From JBBROS01 sp965199595 (GTDB lineage: Bacteria; Pseudomonadota; Alphaproteobacteria; Acetobacterales; Acetobacteraceae), in contig OZ241182.1 in the NCBI GenBank assembly GCA_965199595.1, positions 3,286,001-3,350,000 on the forward strand: a stretch of 64,000 nt of DNA. The letters run 5' to 3'. Under the pieces are notes generated by a model. The model was not told the origin of the DNA. It saw nothing but the letters and a program-made list of their open reading frames with translations, and did not search any database. Positions 28,250 through 36,437 of the stretch are shown in pieces (the first letter of the stretch is position 1; each line of letters begins with the position of its first letter). Made by a program: the position numbers and the translations under genes.

Positions 28250-28839
28250 GGCGGGCGTTGCGGCTGCTCACGCTGGCCTGCGCGGCGCTGCTGGCGGGCG
28301 GCGCGCTCTGGTGCAGCGGCTTTGCCGTGTTCGACGGTTTTGCCCGGCAGGCCTCCGCGGACCCGGGCGAGGCCGAGGGGATCGTGGTGCTCACCGGCGG
28401 GGCCGAGCGGCTGGACACGGGGTTGCGCCTGCTGTTCGAGGGCCGCGCGCCGGTGCTGCTGGTGTCCGGCGCCGGCCGGGGCCTCGATCTCGCGGAGCTG
28501 TCCCGCCGCGTACCGCTCTCGCCGGAACAGGCGGCCCATGTCACCTTCGGGCGCATGGCGACGTCCACCCTGGGCAACGCGACGGAAACGGCCGCATGGG
28601 CGCGGGCGCACGGCATCACGCGGCTGATCGTGGTCACCGCCGGCTATCACATGCCGCGCGCGCTTACGGAGCTGCGGCGGGTGTTGCCGGGCGTGGTCCT
28701 GCTGCCTGTCTCCGTGCAGCCGCCGGCATTACGGCATGGAATGGAGTTCGCGACGGTGCGGATGATGGCGAATGAGTATGACAAGTATCTGGCGGTGGCC
28801 CTGCACCTGAGCCGCCACGCCAAGGCCCGGCGCTCATGA
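28246..28839 (+). CDS. YdcF/SanA family (DUF218) envelope protein
   Basis: 197 aa. Seen: an N-terminal membrane anchor (LLTLACAALLAGGALWCSGF), then the DUF218 core with GIVVLTGGAERLDTGLRLLF, VLLVSGAGRG, MATSTLGNATETAAWARAHG and LIVVTAGYHMPRALTELRRV. Family members such as ElyC and SanA act in envelope or lipid-carrier metabolism; the substrate is not known. Same operon as ftsEX and the acyltransferase. Confidence 0.88.
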   Translation: MRRALRLLTLACAALLAGGALWCSGFAVFDGFARQASADPGEAEGIVVLTGGAERLDTGLRLLFEGRAPVLLVSGAGRGLDLAELSRRVPLSPEQAAHVTFGRMATSTLGNATETAAWARAHGITRLIVVTAGYHMPRALTELRRVLPGVVLLPVSVQPPALRHGMEFATVRMMANEYDKYLAVALHLSRHAKARRS

Positions 28840-29546
28840 CGCTGATCCGGTCGGCGCTGTTCAACCTGTATTTCGTGCTGGCGACGCTGGGCTACGGCAT
28901 CGTCGGCCTGGGCGTCCGTGCCTTCGCGCCGCAGCGGGCGCTCTGGCTCGCCACCGCCTGGGTCCGCGCGCTGCTGGGCGGGGCGCGGGTGATCTGCGGC
29001 ATCCGCATCGTGGTGCTCGGGCGCGAGAACCTGCCCGATGGCCCGGCCCTCATCGCCTCCCAGCACCAATCCGCCTTCGACACCCTGGTCTGGCTGATGA
29101 TCGTCCCCCGGGTCAGCTACGTGTTCAAGGCGGAGCTGGCGCGCATCCCGCTGTTCGGCCCCATGCTGCGGCCCGCCGGGCAGATCCCGCTGGACCGTGG
29201 CGCCAGCTTCGCCGCCATCAAGGCGCTGCTGCGGGGCGCCGAACAGGCGGTGGCGGAGCGGCGGCAGATCGTCATCTTCCCCGAAGGCACCCGCGTCGAA
29301 CCCGGCGCCATCGTGCCGCTGCGCCCCGGCATCGCGGCCCTGGCCTCCCGCACCGGCCTGCCGGTGATCCCGGTTGCCACGGATTCCGGTGTGCGCTGGG
29401 GCCGCCGTGCGTTCCGGAAGGAAGCCGGCACCATCCACCTGGTGATCGGCACGCCGCTGCCGGCCGGGCTTGGCCAGGCCGGGCTGATGGATGCGCTGCG
29501 GGCCTCCTGGCGGGACGGGGAGGAGCGGCTGAAGGCCTGTGGATAA
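28836..29546 (+). CDS. plsC: 1-acyl-sn-glycerol-3-phosphate acyltransferase (PlsC-like)
   Basis: 236 aa. Adds the second acyl chain to make phosphatidic acid for membrane phospholipids. Seen: a hydrophobic N-terminal helix, block I HQSAFDT (the NHxxxxD-type motif with Gln for Asn), block II-like ELARIPLFGPMLRPAGQIPL, block III IVIFPEGTR, block IV LPVIPVATDSG. The Ser-Ala in HQSAFD is normal for the alphaproteobacterial group. The stop codon region contains a perfect DnaA-box sequence. Fourth gene of the ftsE operon by overlap. Confidence 0.88.
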   Translation: MTLIRSALFNLYFVLATLGYGIVGLGVRAFAPQRALWLATAWVRALLGGARVICGIRIVVLGRENLPDGPALIASQHQSAFDTLVWLMIVPRVSYVFKAELARIPLFGPMLRPAGQIPLDRGASFAAIKALLRGAEQAVAERRQIVIFPEGTRVEPGAIVPLRPGIAALASRTGLPVIPVATDSGVRWGRRAFRKEAGTIHLVIGTPLPAGLGQAGLMDALRASWRDGEERLKACG

Positions 29547-29802
29547 ATCTGTGGGGTATCCTGGAGGAACCCGGACGATCTGGCGAGCTTTAGGCCGCAA
29601 GCCGTTCAGGCGACTACGTTTTGACACTAACAATTCATTACCTGGAAAGGGATTGGAGCAGCCGGCCACCGCAGGAGTTTTTCACAACCCACTGTTTCAA
29701 TTGACTATTTGTCGGCACCGCAGGCCGTTGCCAGCCAGCCGGATGCCGGGACCTGCTGGAGAGCGCCGCGGCTTCGGTCTCACGCCCAACGCCTGTGGAC
29801 AA
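29538..29802. other. AT-richer gap with three DnaA-box-like sequences
   Basis: The 294-bp gap after the acyltransferase gene holds no gene I can support. TGTGGATAA (perfect complement of TTATCCACA) at 29538-29546, TTTTTCACA at 29678-29686 (two mismatches) and TGTGGACAA at 29794-29802 (one mismatch), with an AT-rich patch at 29610-29645. Could be a DnaA-binding regulatory or titration site; an origin is possible but unsupported by gene context. Confidence 0.35.
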
Positions 29803-29840
29803 ATCCCGGCGGCCGAACGGGAGAGCTTTGGGGATATGCC

Positions 29841-30821
29841 ATGATCCGCCGCCGCGCCGTCATCATCGCCGCCGCACTTCTTGTTCTGCTGGCGGCTGCC
29901 CACACCGGCCTGTGGTGGGTGGTCACCGGCCGTATCCTCGCCGGGCTGCCGGTGTTCACGGCCCAGGCGGCCCGCGAAGGATGGGTGCTGCAGGCCGGCG
30001 CCCCCACACGCGCGGGCTGGCCGCTCGCCGCGGCCGTCCGGGTGCCAGACCTGGTCGCGACCCGGCAGCTGGGCGGCACCCGGGTGGTCTGGACCGTGCA
30101 GCACCTGGACCTCTCCATCCATCCGCAGGACCCCGCCACCCTGCTGGTCGTTCCCGCCACCGAGAGCACGCTGCAGCTGGGTGAGGCCAGGCCGCTGCCG
30201 ATCAGGGCAGCATCGGCCGCGCTCAAGGTGCCGCTCGATGGCCGCGGCCCCAGCACCATTGCGGCGCACGACCTGGTGCTGGGCACTCCGGCCGCAGGCG
30301 TGAGTGTGGCCGCGCTCGAGGCGAAGGTCGATCTCGGCGTCATCGCGGGACATGCCGGGCCGATCATGGTCGCACCCGCATTTGCCGCGCCGTTCGATCA
30401 GGGCGCGACCTTCACCGGCCGTCTCGTGGCCACGCCGCCGATCCCGATGGCGGAGACACCCGAGCAGTCGGCGCGGAACTGGCAGCGTGCGGGCGGCCGG
30501 GCGGAGATGCCGGAACTGCTGCTGCAATGGGGCCCGTTGCAGGTGGCGGGCACCGTCGCGGGCGGGCTCGATGCGCAGTTGCAGCCTACGGGTGAGGCGC
30601 ATCTGCGGGTGCAGGGTGCGCTGGAGGTGCTGGACGCAGCGAGCCGGGCCGGGGTGGTGGCGCCGGGGCCCGCCAGTGCGGCGCGCGCGGTGCTGGGCCT
30701 GCTGTCGCTCGCGGCACGGGGCGGTCCGCTGGCACTGCCGGTCACCTTGCGCGACCGCACGCTGACGGTCGCGCAATTCGCCCTGCTGCGCGTCCCGCTG
30801 CTGCAGTGGGACGCGCCGTAG
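29841..30821 (+). CDS. DUF2125 family protein
   Basis: 326 aa. Seen: an N-terminal signal anchor (AVIIAAALLVLLAAAHTGLW) followed by WWVVTGRILAGLPVFTAQAA and the repeated beta-rich pattern of DUF2125, with the typical GAPTRAGWPLAAAVRVPDLV near residues 54-73. Probably a periplasmic, membrane-anchored protein of the AsmA-like beta type; function unknown. Convergent with phaR, 3 bases apart. Confidence 0.85.
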   Translation: MIRRRAVIIAAALLVLLAAAHTGLWWVVTGRILAGLPVFTAQAAREGWVLQAGAPTRAGWPLAAAVRVPDLVATRQLGGTRVVWTVQHLDLSIHPQDPATLLVVPATESTLQLGEARPLPIRAASAALKVPLDGRGPSTIAAHDLVLGTPAAGVSVAALEAKVDLGVIAGHAGPIMVAPAFAAPFDQGATFTGRLVATPPIPMAETPEQSARNWQRAGGRAEMPELLLQWGPLQVAGTVAGGLDAQLQPTGEAHLRVQGALEVLDAASRAGVVAPGPASAARAVLGLLSLAARGGPLALPVTLRDRTLTVAQFALLRVPLLQWDAP

Positions 30822-30824
30822 CCC

Positions 30825-31658
30825 TTACCGCCTGGTGGAGAGCTTCGGCTTGCCCCGGGTGACGGCGAGGGGCACCGCGCCCGGGGCTGGCGCCGTCTCG
30901 GGGGCTGGCACGTCAGCCATGACATTGGCTGCCCCGGCCTGCACCGGTGCGGGCTGCGGCAGCTTGGCCTTGCCCACCACCAGCTCGGCATGCGCGATGG
31001 CGAGCTGGGCGCGCAGGCTCTCATTCTCGTGCCGCAGCGCCTCCATCTCGGGCGCCGGCTGCGGCGCCTGCCCGGGCTGCGATGCATGATCCGCCTGCGA
31101 TGCCGAGGCCGGCTCGGCCCCATGCTCCAGCGGGGCTGGCTGTCCGGGCGGCGCCCCGGCCGCCGCGTCGCCGCCGCGCTGGTGGAACGGGTTAAAGATG
31201 GTCATCGCCCGCTCGATCATGGCGATGTTCTGCCGGCTCATCTCCTCGACGCCCACCGGGATGAACGGGCTGAACGTCTGCTGCACCACCTGGCGCATCT
31301 GCTGCTGCTGGCGGGCGAAGTTCGCCATCGCCTGTTCCAGGTAGTTCGGCACCACGCCCTGCAGGCTGTCACCATAGAAGCCGATCAGCGAGCGCAGGAA
31401 GGTGGTGGGCAGCATGGAAGCGCCCTTGCTCTCCTCCTCGACAATGATCTGGGTCAGCACGCCGCGCGTGATGTCATCGCCGGTCTTCGCGTCATACACG
31501 ACGAAGTCGCGGCCGGCACGGATCATCTCCGCCAGGTTCTCCAGCGTGATGTAGCTCGACGTCTCGGTATTGTACAACCGGCGGTTGGCATATTTCTTGA
31601 CGACCACCGGCGGGCGGGGCGGCGTTTCGGCGGGTGGGGTGGACGGCTGGTCGGCCAT
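30825..31658 (-). CDS. phaR: Polyhydroxyalkanoate synthesis repressor PhaR
   Basis: 277 aa. Represses phasin and PHB genes when no granules are present and binds the granule surface. Seen: the N-terminal DNA-binding domain with VVVKKYANRRLYNTETSSYI and LENLAEMIRAGRDFVVYDAK, ITRGVLTQIIVEEES, and the PHB accumulation domain with TFLRSLIGFYGDSLQGVVPN and YLEQAMANF. The Gln-rich RQQQQMRQVVQQ and Pro/Ala-rich C-terminus are typical. Divergent from the thiolase gene, a usual arrangement. Confidence 0.95.
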   Translation of the reverse strand: MADQPSTPPAETPPRPPVVVKKYANRRLYNTETSSYITLENLAEMIRAGRDFVVYDAKTGDDITRGVLTQIIVEEESKGASMLPTTFLRSLIGFYGDSLQGVVPNYLEQAMANFARQQQQMRQVVQQTFSPFIPVGVEEMSRQNIAMIERAMTIFNPFHQRGGDAAAGAPPGQPAPLEHGAEPASASQADHASQPGQAPQPAPEMEALRHENESLRAQLAIAHAELVVGKAKLPQPAPVQAGAANVMADVPAPETAPAPGAVPLAVTRGKPKLSTRR

Positions 31659-31804
31659 GATGATCCTGGTTACGTTTTCGCGACTATACCACGCAGGTGC
31701 AGCATCGGCGACAGCAAGCCCTGTCCGGACGGCTGAATCGCCGCGATGGGCTGGCTCGTGCGGGCCGGACTGCCTATCTTACGGGAAAACCACGGAGGAT
31801 CATC

Positions 31805-32977
31805 ATGGAAGACGTCGTCATCGTTTCCGCGGCCCGCACGCCGGTCGGCAGCTTCAACGGCGTGTTCGGCGGCGTGCCGGCGCATGTGCTGGGGGCGGCC
31901 GCGATCCAGGCCGCGGTGGAACGCGCCGGGTTGCAGCCTGGCGACATCGACGAGGTGATCCTGGGCCAGGTGCTGACCGCCGCCCAGGGCCAGAACCCGG
32001 CCCGGCAGGCCGCCCGCATGGCCGCCATCCCCGATGACAAGACCGCCTTCCTGGTCAACCAGGTCTGCGGCAGCGGCCTGCGCACCGTGGCCCTCGCCGC
32101 CCAGCAGGTCCGCAGCGGCGAGAGCGACATCGTGCTGGCCGGCGGGCAGGAGAGCATGAGCCTCTCGACCCACGCCGCCTATCTGCGCGCCGGCACCAAG
32201 ATGGGCGACCTGAACCTGATCGACACCATGATCAAGGACGGGCTGTGGGACGCCTTCAACGGCTACCACATGGGCACCACGGCGGAGAACGTGGCCACCA
32301 AGTACCAGATCACCCGTGAGCAGCAGGACGCCTTCGCCGCCGCCAGCCAGCAGAAGGCCAGCGCGGCGCAGAAGGCCGGGCGGTTCCAGGACGAGATCGT
32401 CGCCGTGACCATCAAGGGCCGCAAGGGCGACACCGTGGTGGCGGACGACGAGTACATCCGCCACGACAGCACGCCCGATGCCATGGCCAAGCTGCGCCCC
32501 GCCTTCAGCAAGGACGGCACCGTGACCGCCGGCAACGCCAGCGGCCTGAACGACGGTGCGGCCGCCCTGGTGGTGATGTCCGCCGCCGAGGCCAGGCGCC
32601 GGGGCCTCACCCCGCTCGCCCGCATCGCCAGCTTCGCCACCGCCGGCGTGGACCCGGCGCTCATGGGCACCGGCCCCATCCCCGCGGCCCGCAAGGCACT
32701 GGAGCGCGCCGGCTGGCACGCCAGCGACCTGGACCTGGTGGAAGCCAACGAGGCCTTCGCCGCCCAGGCCTGCGCCGTGAACAAGGACCTGGGCTGGGAC
32801 ACCGCGCGCGTGAACGTCAATGGCGGCGCCATCGCCATCGGCCACCCCATCGGCGCTTCCGGCGCCCGGGTGCTGGTGACGCTGCTGCACGAGATGGGCA
32901 AGCGGGACGTGCACAAGGGCCTGGCGACGCTGTGCATCGGCGGCGGCATGGGCGTTGCCATGTGCCTGGAACGGTAG
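31805..32977 (+). CDS. phaA: Acetyl-CoA C-acetyltransferase (beta-ketothiolase)
   Basis: 390 aa, standard length. Condenses two acetyl-CoA to acetoacetyl-CoA, first step of PHB synthesis, or runs in reverse in degradation. Seen: the active-site Cys88 in NQVCGSGLRTVALAA, the NEAFAAQACAVNKDLGWD segment, the His in GGAIAIGHPIGASGARV and the second Cys in CIGGGMGVAMCLER. GGAGG precedes the ATG. With phaR upstream and phaB close downstream the phaA assignment is likely, though the enzyme could also serve acetoacetate use. Confidence 0.93.
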   Translation: MEDVVIVSAARTPVGSFNGVFGGVPAHVLGAAAIQAAVERAGLQPGDIDEVILGQVLTAAQGQNPARQAARMAAIPDDKTAFLVNQVCGSGLRTVALAAQQVRSGESDIVLAGGQESMSLSTHAAYLRAGTKMGDLNLIDTMIKDGLWDAFNGYHMGTTAENVATKYQITREQQDAFAAASQQKASAAQKAGRFQDEIVAVTIKGRKGDTVVADDEYIRHDSTPDAMAKLRPAFSKDGTVTAGNASGLNDGAAALVVMSAAEARRRGLTPLARIASFATAGVDPALMGTGPIPAARKALERAGWHASDLDLVEANEAFAAQACAVNKDLGWDTARVNVNGGAIAIGHPIGASGARVLVTLLHEMGKRDVHKGLATLCIGGGMGVAMCLER

Positions 32978-33057
32978 ATCGAAACACGCGATCAGGGCCA
33001 TTCCCAGGGGCGGCGATGTGGCGTTATCGTCGCCCTGGACCGGATTGGAGTGACCCC

Positions 33058-33516
33058 ATGCGCATGATCGCTGTTGCTGGCCTGTTGCTGGCATTGACCA
33101 CCGCGGCGGAGGCGCAGGACGCCGGGTCGATCCGTGTGCCGGTGGCGCTGTTCGTCAAGGAGCGGGCCAGTGGCTATGGAATGTACGAAGCCCGGGCGAG
33201 CAACCACTACAAGGTCGGCGAGCAGTTGCTCTTCTACCTGGAGCCGGCCGATTACAAGTATCAGACCAGCGGCGAGCTGAACAGGTTTGGCGCAACCATG
33301 GACCTGCGGCTCACCCAGGATGGGAACACGCTTTACAGCAAGGACGGCTTTCTCAAGGCCGACTTCCTGAGCCATCACATGAACAAGGAGATCAACTTCA
33401 GCGGTTCGCTCGACGTGGCTGGGGCACCGGCTGGCGAGTATAACCTCGAACTCATTGTCCAGGATGCGTTCAGCAACGGCATTGCAAAGGTGGTGCTGCC
33501 GTTTATCATCGACTGA
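33058..33516 (+). CDS. Secreted hypothetical protein, 152 aa
   Basis: Signal peptide MRMIAVAGLLLALTTAAEAQ with a likely cut after AEA; the mature part is beta-rich (VPVALFVKERASGYGMYEAR, EQLLFYLEPADYKYQTSGEL) and ends VVLPFIID. No family is recognised. Lies between the thiolase and phaB genes in the same direction, with 80 and 63 bp gaps. Its periplasmic location makes a direct part in PHB synthesis unlikely. Confidence 0.7.
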   Translation: MRMIAVAGLLLALTTAAEAQDAGSIRVPVALFVKERASGYGMYEARASNHYKVGEQLLFYLEPADYKYQTSGELNRFGATMDLRLTQDGNTLYSKDGFLKADFLSHHMNKEINFSGSLDVAGAPAGEYNLELIVQDAFSNGIAKVVLPFIID

Positions 33517-33579
33517 AACACCGAGCGCCCGAACTTAAACGGCGGCCACATAAATCAAAAAAGAGCCTGGGAGGCAAAG

Positions 33580-34302
33580 ATGGCAAGAGTTGCACTGGTG
33601 ACCGGCGGCACGCGCGGCATCGGCGAGGCGATCAGCATGGGGCTGCAGGCGGCAGGCCGCACCGTGGTCGCGAGCTACGCCGGCAATGACGCGGCGGCGG
33701 AGGCCTTCACGGCAAAGACCGGCATCCCCGCGATGAAGTTCGACGCCAGCGACTTCGCGGCCTGTGAAGCCGCGGTCAAGCACATCCACGAGACGCATGG
33801 GCCCGTCGAGATCCTGGTGAACAACGCCGGCATCACGCGGGACGGCACCATGGCCCGCATGTCCCGCGACATGTGGGATGCCGTCATGGATACCAACCTC
33901 GGCAGCTGCTTCAACCTGTGCAAGCTGACGTTCGACGGCATGCGGGCGGCGAAGTTCGGCCGGGTGGTGAACATCGGCAGCATCAACGGCCAGGCCGGGC
34001 AGTATGGCCAGGTGAACTACGCCGCCGCCAAGTCGGGCATCCATGGCTTCACCAAGGCCCTGGCGCAGGAGGGCGCGCGGTTCGGCATCACGGTGAATGC
34101 CATCGCGCCGGGCTATGTGGATACGGAGATGGTGCGCGCCGTGCCGCCGGACGTGCTGACCAAGATCGTGGCACGCATCCCCATGGGCCGGCTCGGCACG
34201 GCCGATGACATCGCGCGCGGCGTCGCCTTCCTCACCAGCGATGACGGGGATTTCATCACCGGATCGACGCTGTCGATCAATGGTGGCCAGCACATGTACT
34301 GA
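33580..34302 (+). CDS. phaB: Acetoacetyl-CoA reductase
   Basis: 240 aa. An NADPH-dependent SDR that makes (R)-3-hydroxybutyryl-CoA for PHB. Seen: the cofactor motif TGGTRGIGEAIS, NNAGITRDGTMARM, the catalytic Ser in NIGSINGQAGQYGQVNYAAA with Tyr and Lys following (Y-x3-K), and PGYVDTEMV. These residues, including GQYGQVNYAAAKSG, are typical of PhaB rather than FabG. GGAGG precedes the ATG. A strong hairpin follows the stop. Confidence 0.93.
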   Translation: MARVALVTGGTRGIGEAISMGLQAAGRTVVASYAGNDAAAEAFTAKTGIPAMKFDASDFAACEAAVKHIHETHGPVEILVNNAGITRDGTMARMSRDMWDAVMDTNLGSCFNLCKLTFDGMRAAKFGRVVNIGSINGQAGQYGQVNYAAAKSGIHGFTKALAQEGARFGITVNAIAPGYVDTEMVRAVPPDVLTKIVARIPMGRLGTADDIARGVAFLTSDDGDFITGSTLSINGGQHMY

Positions 34303-34308
34303 GGCGAG

Positions 34309-34333
34309 GGCGGCCCGGCATCTCCGGGCCGCC
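34309..34333. terminator. Bidirectional hairpin between phaB and GST genes
   Basis: GGCGGCCCGG-CATCT-CCGGGCCGCC, a perfect 10-bp GC stem in the 39-bp gap between convergent genes. No T run follows, as often in GC-rich genomes. Confidence 0.6.
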
Positions 34334-34341
34334 TGCCGGGT

Positions 34342-34929
34342 TCAGGGCTTGGTGTTGGCCAGCTCCGGCCGTTCCGACATCTTCGCGAACCACGCCGCAA
34401 GCTTGGGGTGGGCGCCCCGCCAGTCCTCGTCCGTGAACCGGAAGTCGAGATAGCCGAGGGCGCAGCCGACCGACAGGGTGCCGATATCGGCGTGGTCGGC
34501 GGGCAATTCGATCTCCAGCACGTCCAGCGCGCGGCGCACCGCATCCGCGTGGCGGTCCATCACCGTGGTCCGGGCGTCCTCGGCCGGGCGGCCCTGCTCC
34601 AGGCGGCGCGCCACGGCGGCGTCCATGATGCCGTCGCCGATCGCCTGCTGCTTCAGCGCCCGCCACCGCGCCGGACCCGGCGGCGGAAACAGCGACCCGG
34701 CCCCAACCGAATCCAGGTACTCGCAGACCACCGGACTGTCGAACAGCGCAAGGCCATCCTCCGTCACCAGGCAGGGGATGCGGCTCAGCGGGTTGACCGC
34801 AAGCAGCTCGGGCGGTGAGACGTGCGGGTTGGTCGGCACCAGCGTGATCTGCTGCTCGATGCCGCAGGCGATGGCGGTGGCCATCACCTTGCGGACATAG
34901 GGGCTGGTGGCGGCATGGAACAGCTTCAT
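34342..34929 (-). CDS. Glutathione S-transferase
   Basis: 195 aa. Seen: a thioredoxin-like N-terminal domain with MKLFHAATSPYVRKVMATAI (Ser9 in the catalytic position), VNPLSRIPCLVTEDG (cis-Pro), LFDSPVVCEYLD (Ser for glutathione), and an all-helical C-terminal domain with the N-capping DIGTLSVGCALGYLD. The substrate cannot be told. Overlaps the glyoxalase II gene by 4 bases, so the two share an operon and glutathione as cofactor. Confidence 0.9.
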   Translation of the reverse strand: MKLFHAATSPYVRKVMATAIACGIEQQITLVPTNPHVSPPELLAVNPLSRIPCLVTEDGLALFDSPVVCEYLDSVGAGSLFPPPGPARWRALKQQAIGDGIMDAAVARRLEQGRPAEDARTTVMDRHADAVRRALDVLEIELPADHADIGTLSVGCALGYLDFRFTDEDWRGAHPKLAAWFAKMSERPELANTKP

Positions 34930-35654
34930 CGGAAGTTGTCTTTCCTGGTGCGGATCACGGCCAGCGCGGCGGCATCCGGCGCGCGCAGGAAGGGGTTTTC
35001 GGCCAGCTCGTCGCTCAGCTTCGTCGGCACCGTGGCCTGGCCGGCGGTGCGCTGCCGCTCGACCTCCTTGGCCCGGGCCTGCAGCGCCACGTTGCCGGGG
35101 TCGACATCCAGCGCGAACCTGGCGTTGCTCTGGGTATATTCATGGCCACAGCACACCAGCGTGTCGCCGGGCAATGCGGCAAGCTTCTGCAGGCTTGCGA
35201 ACATATCCGCCGCCGTGCCCTCCAGCAGCCGCCCACACCCCAGGCTGAACAGCGTGTCGGCACACAGCAGCACGCCGCCCTCCGCCGCAAAGTACGCGAT
35301 ATGGCCGCGCGTATGGCCCGGCGTGTCGATCACCGCCAGGGCCGCATCGCCCACCATCACCGTATCGCCCTCGGCCACGGATTGATCGAGCCGCGGCAGC
35401 CGGTGCGCGTCGGCCGTGGCGCCCACCACCGGGCAGCCGTATCGTGCCCGCACCTCATCCACCCCGGCGATGTGGTCGCCGTGGTGATGGGTGATCAGGA
35501 TCTTGTCGAGCCGCCCGCCTTGGGCCTCGATGAAGGCGATGCAGGCGGCGGCATCCGCCGGGTCGGCGATGGCGGTGGCGCCGGTCGCGCTGTCCTGCAG
35601 GAACCAGGCGTAGTTGTCGGAGAGGATCGGGATGGCTTCGGCGGTCAACGGCAT
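34926..35654 (-). CDS. gloB: Hydroxyacylglutathione hydrolase (glyoxalase II)
   Basis: 242 aa. Hydrolyses S-D-lactoylglutathione in methylglyoxal detoxification. Seen: the metallo-beta-lactamase THHHGDH motif at about 55-61, further metal ligands in TPGHTRGH and CADTLFSLGCGRL, and the C-terminal HAGH domain with CCGHEYTQSNARFAL and NPFLRA. Full length. First gene of the pair with the GST gene; divergent from the methyltransferase gene (78-bp gap). Confidence 0.94.
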   Translation of the reverse strand: MPLTAEAIPILSDNYAWFLQDSATGATAIADPADAAACIAFIEAQGGRLDKILITHHHGDHIAGVDEVRARYGCPVVGATADAHRLPRLDQSVAEGDTVMVGDAALAVIDTPGHTRGHIAYFAAEGGVLLCADTLFSLGCGRLLEGTAADMFASLQKLAALPGDTLVCCGHEYTQSNARFALDVDPGNVALQARAKEVERQRTAGQATVPTKLSDELAENPFLRAPDAAALAVIRTRKDNFR

Positions 35655-35732
35655 ACGGAGATTCCTCGGTTGGGCCAAGCCTGTCGCAGCCGCCCCGGCG
35701 GCGCAAGCAGACAGGTGTGGTATAGCAGCGCC

Positions 35733-36437
35733 ATGACGCTCGACGCGCACATGGCCGCAGGGTTCTACGCCACGAAGCGGGGCACGGTTGCCTGCGGCCT
35801 GGTTCGGGCCCGGCTGCAACTGGTGTGGCCGGCGCTGGACGGCATGGCGGTGCTGGGTGTCGGCTACGCCTCGCCCTATCTGCGCTGCTGGCCGGATGCG
35901 GCCCGGCGCGTGGCCGCGGTGCCGGCGCAGGTGGATGTCGAGCCCTGGCCCTCCGGCACCGGCAACCTCACCTGCACCATGGAGGAGGACGCGATGCCGT
36001 TCCCGGACCTCAGCTTCGACCGCATCCTGCTGGTGCACGGGCTGGAAGCCGCGGACAATGCCCGGGCCCTGTTGCGGGAGGTGTGGCGCGTGCTGAAGGA
36101 TGACGGACGGTTGCTGGTGGTGGCGCCCAACCGGGTGGGGCCCTGGGCCTATGCCGAGGGAACGCCGTTCGGGCATGGGCAGCCCTATTCGCCGGGTCAG
36201 ATCGGGCGGCTGCTGGCCGGCAGCATGTTCCGGGTGGAGCGGCGGGACACGGCTCTGCATGTGCCGCCGGTACGCGGCCGGCTGATGCTGCGGGGCGCGC
36301 GGGCCTGGGAGTCCGGCGCGCGTTGGCTGCTGCCCCAATTCGCCGGCGTGACGATCACCGAGGCGGTGAAGGACGTCTATGCCGCCATCCCGTTGAAGCG
36401 CGGCCACCGCCGCATGGTGCTGAGCCGGGCCGCATGA
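35733..36437 (+). CDS. SAM-dependent methyltransferase (class I)
   Basis: 234 aa. Seen: motif I-like AVLGVGYASPYLRCW, the acidic loop, then MPFPDLSFDRILLVHGLEAA and ALLREVWRVLKDDGRLLVVA, as in Methyltransf_11 proteins. The substrate is unknown. It sits divergently next to gloB, a common alphaproteobacterial arrangement. ATGA overlap with the DUF2891 gene downstream. Confidence 0.85.
   Translation: MTLDAHMAAGFYATKRGTVACGLVRARLQLVWPALDGMAVLGVGYASPYLRCWPDAARRVAAVPAQVDVEPWPSGTGNLTCTMEEDAMPFPDLSFDRILLVHGLEAADNARALLREVWRVLKDDGRLLVVAPNRVGPWAYAEGTPFGHGQPYSPGQIGRLLAGSMFRVERRDTALHVPPVRGRLMLRGARAWESGARWLLPQFAGVTITEAVKDVYAAIPLKRGHRRMVLSRAA

Noticed and set aside
29547..29840. Chromosomal origin of replication
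   Set aside because: DnaA-box-like sequences are few and two are imperfect, and none of the usual alphaproteobacterial origin neighbours (hemE, parAB, gidA, dnaA) is nearby. Kept only as a low-interest observation.
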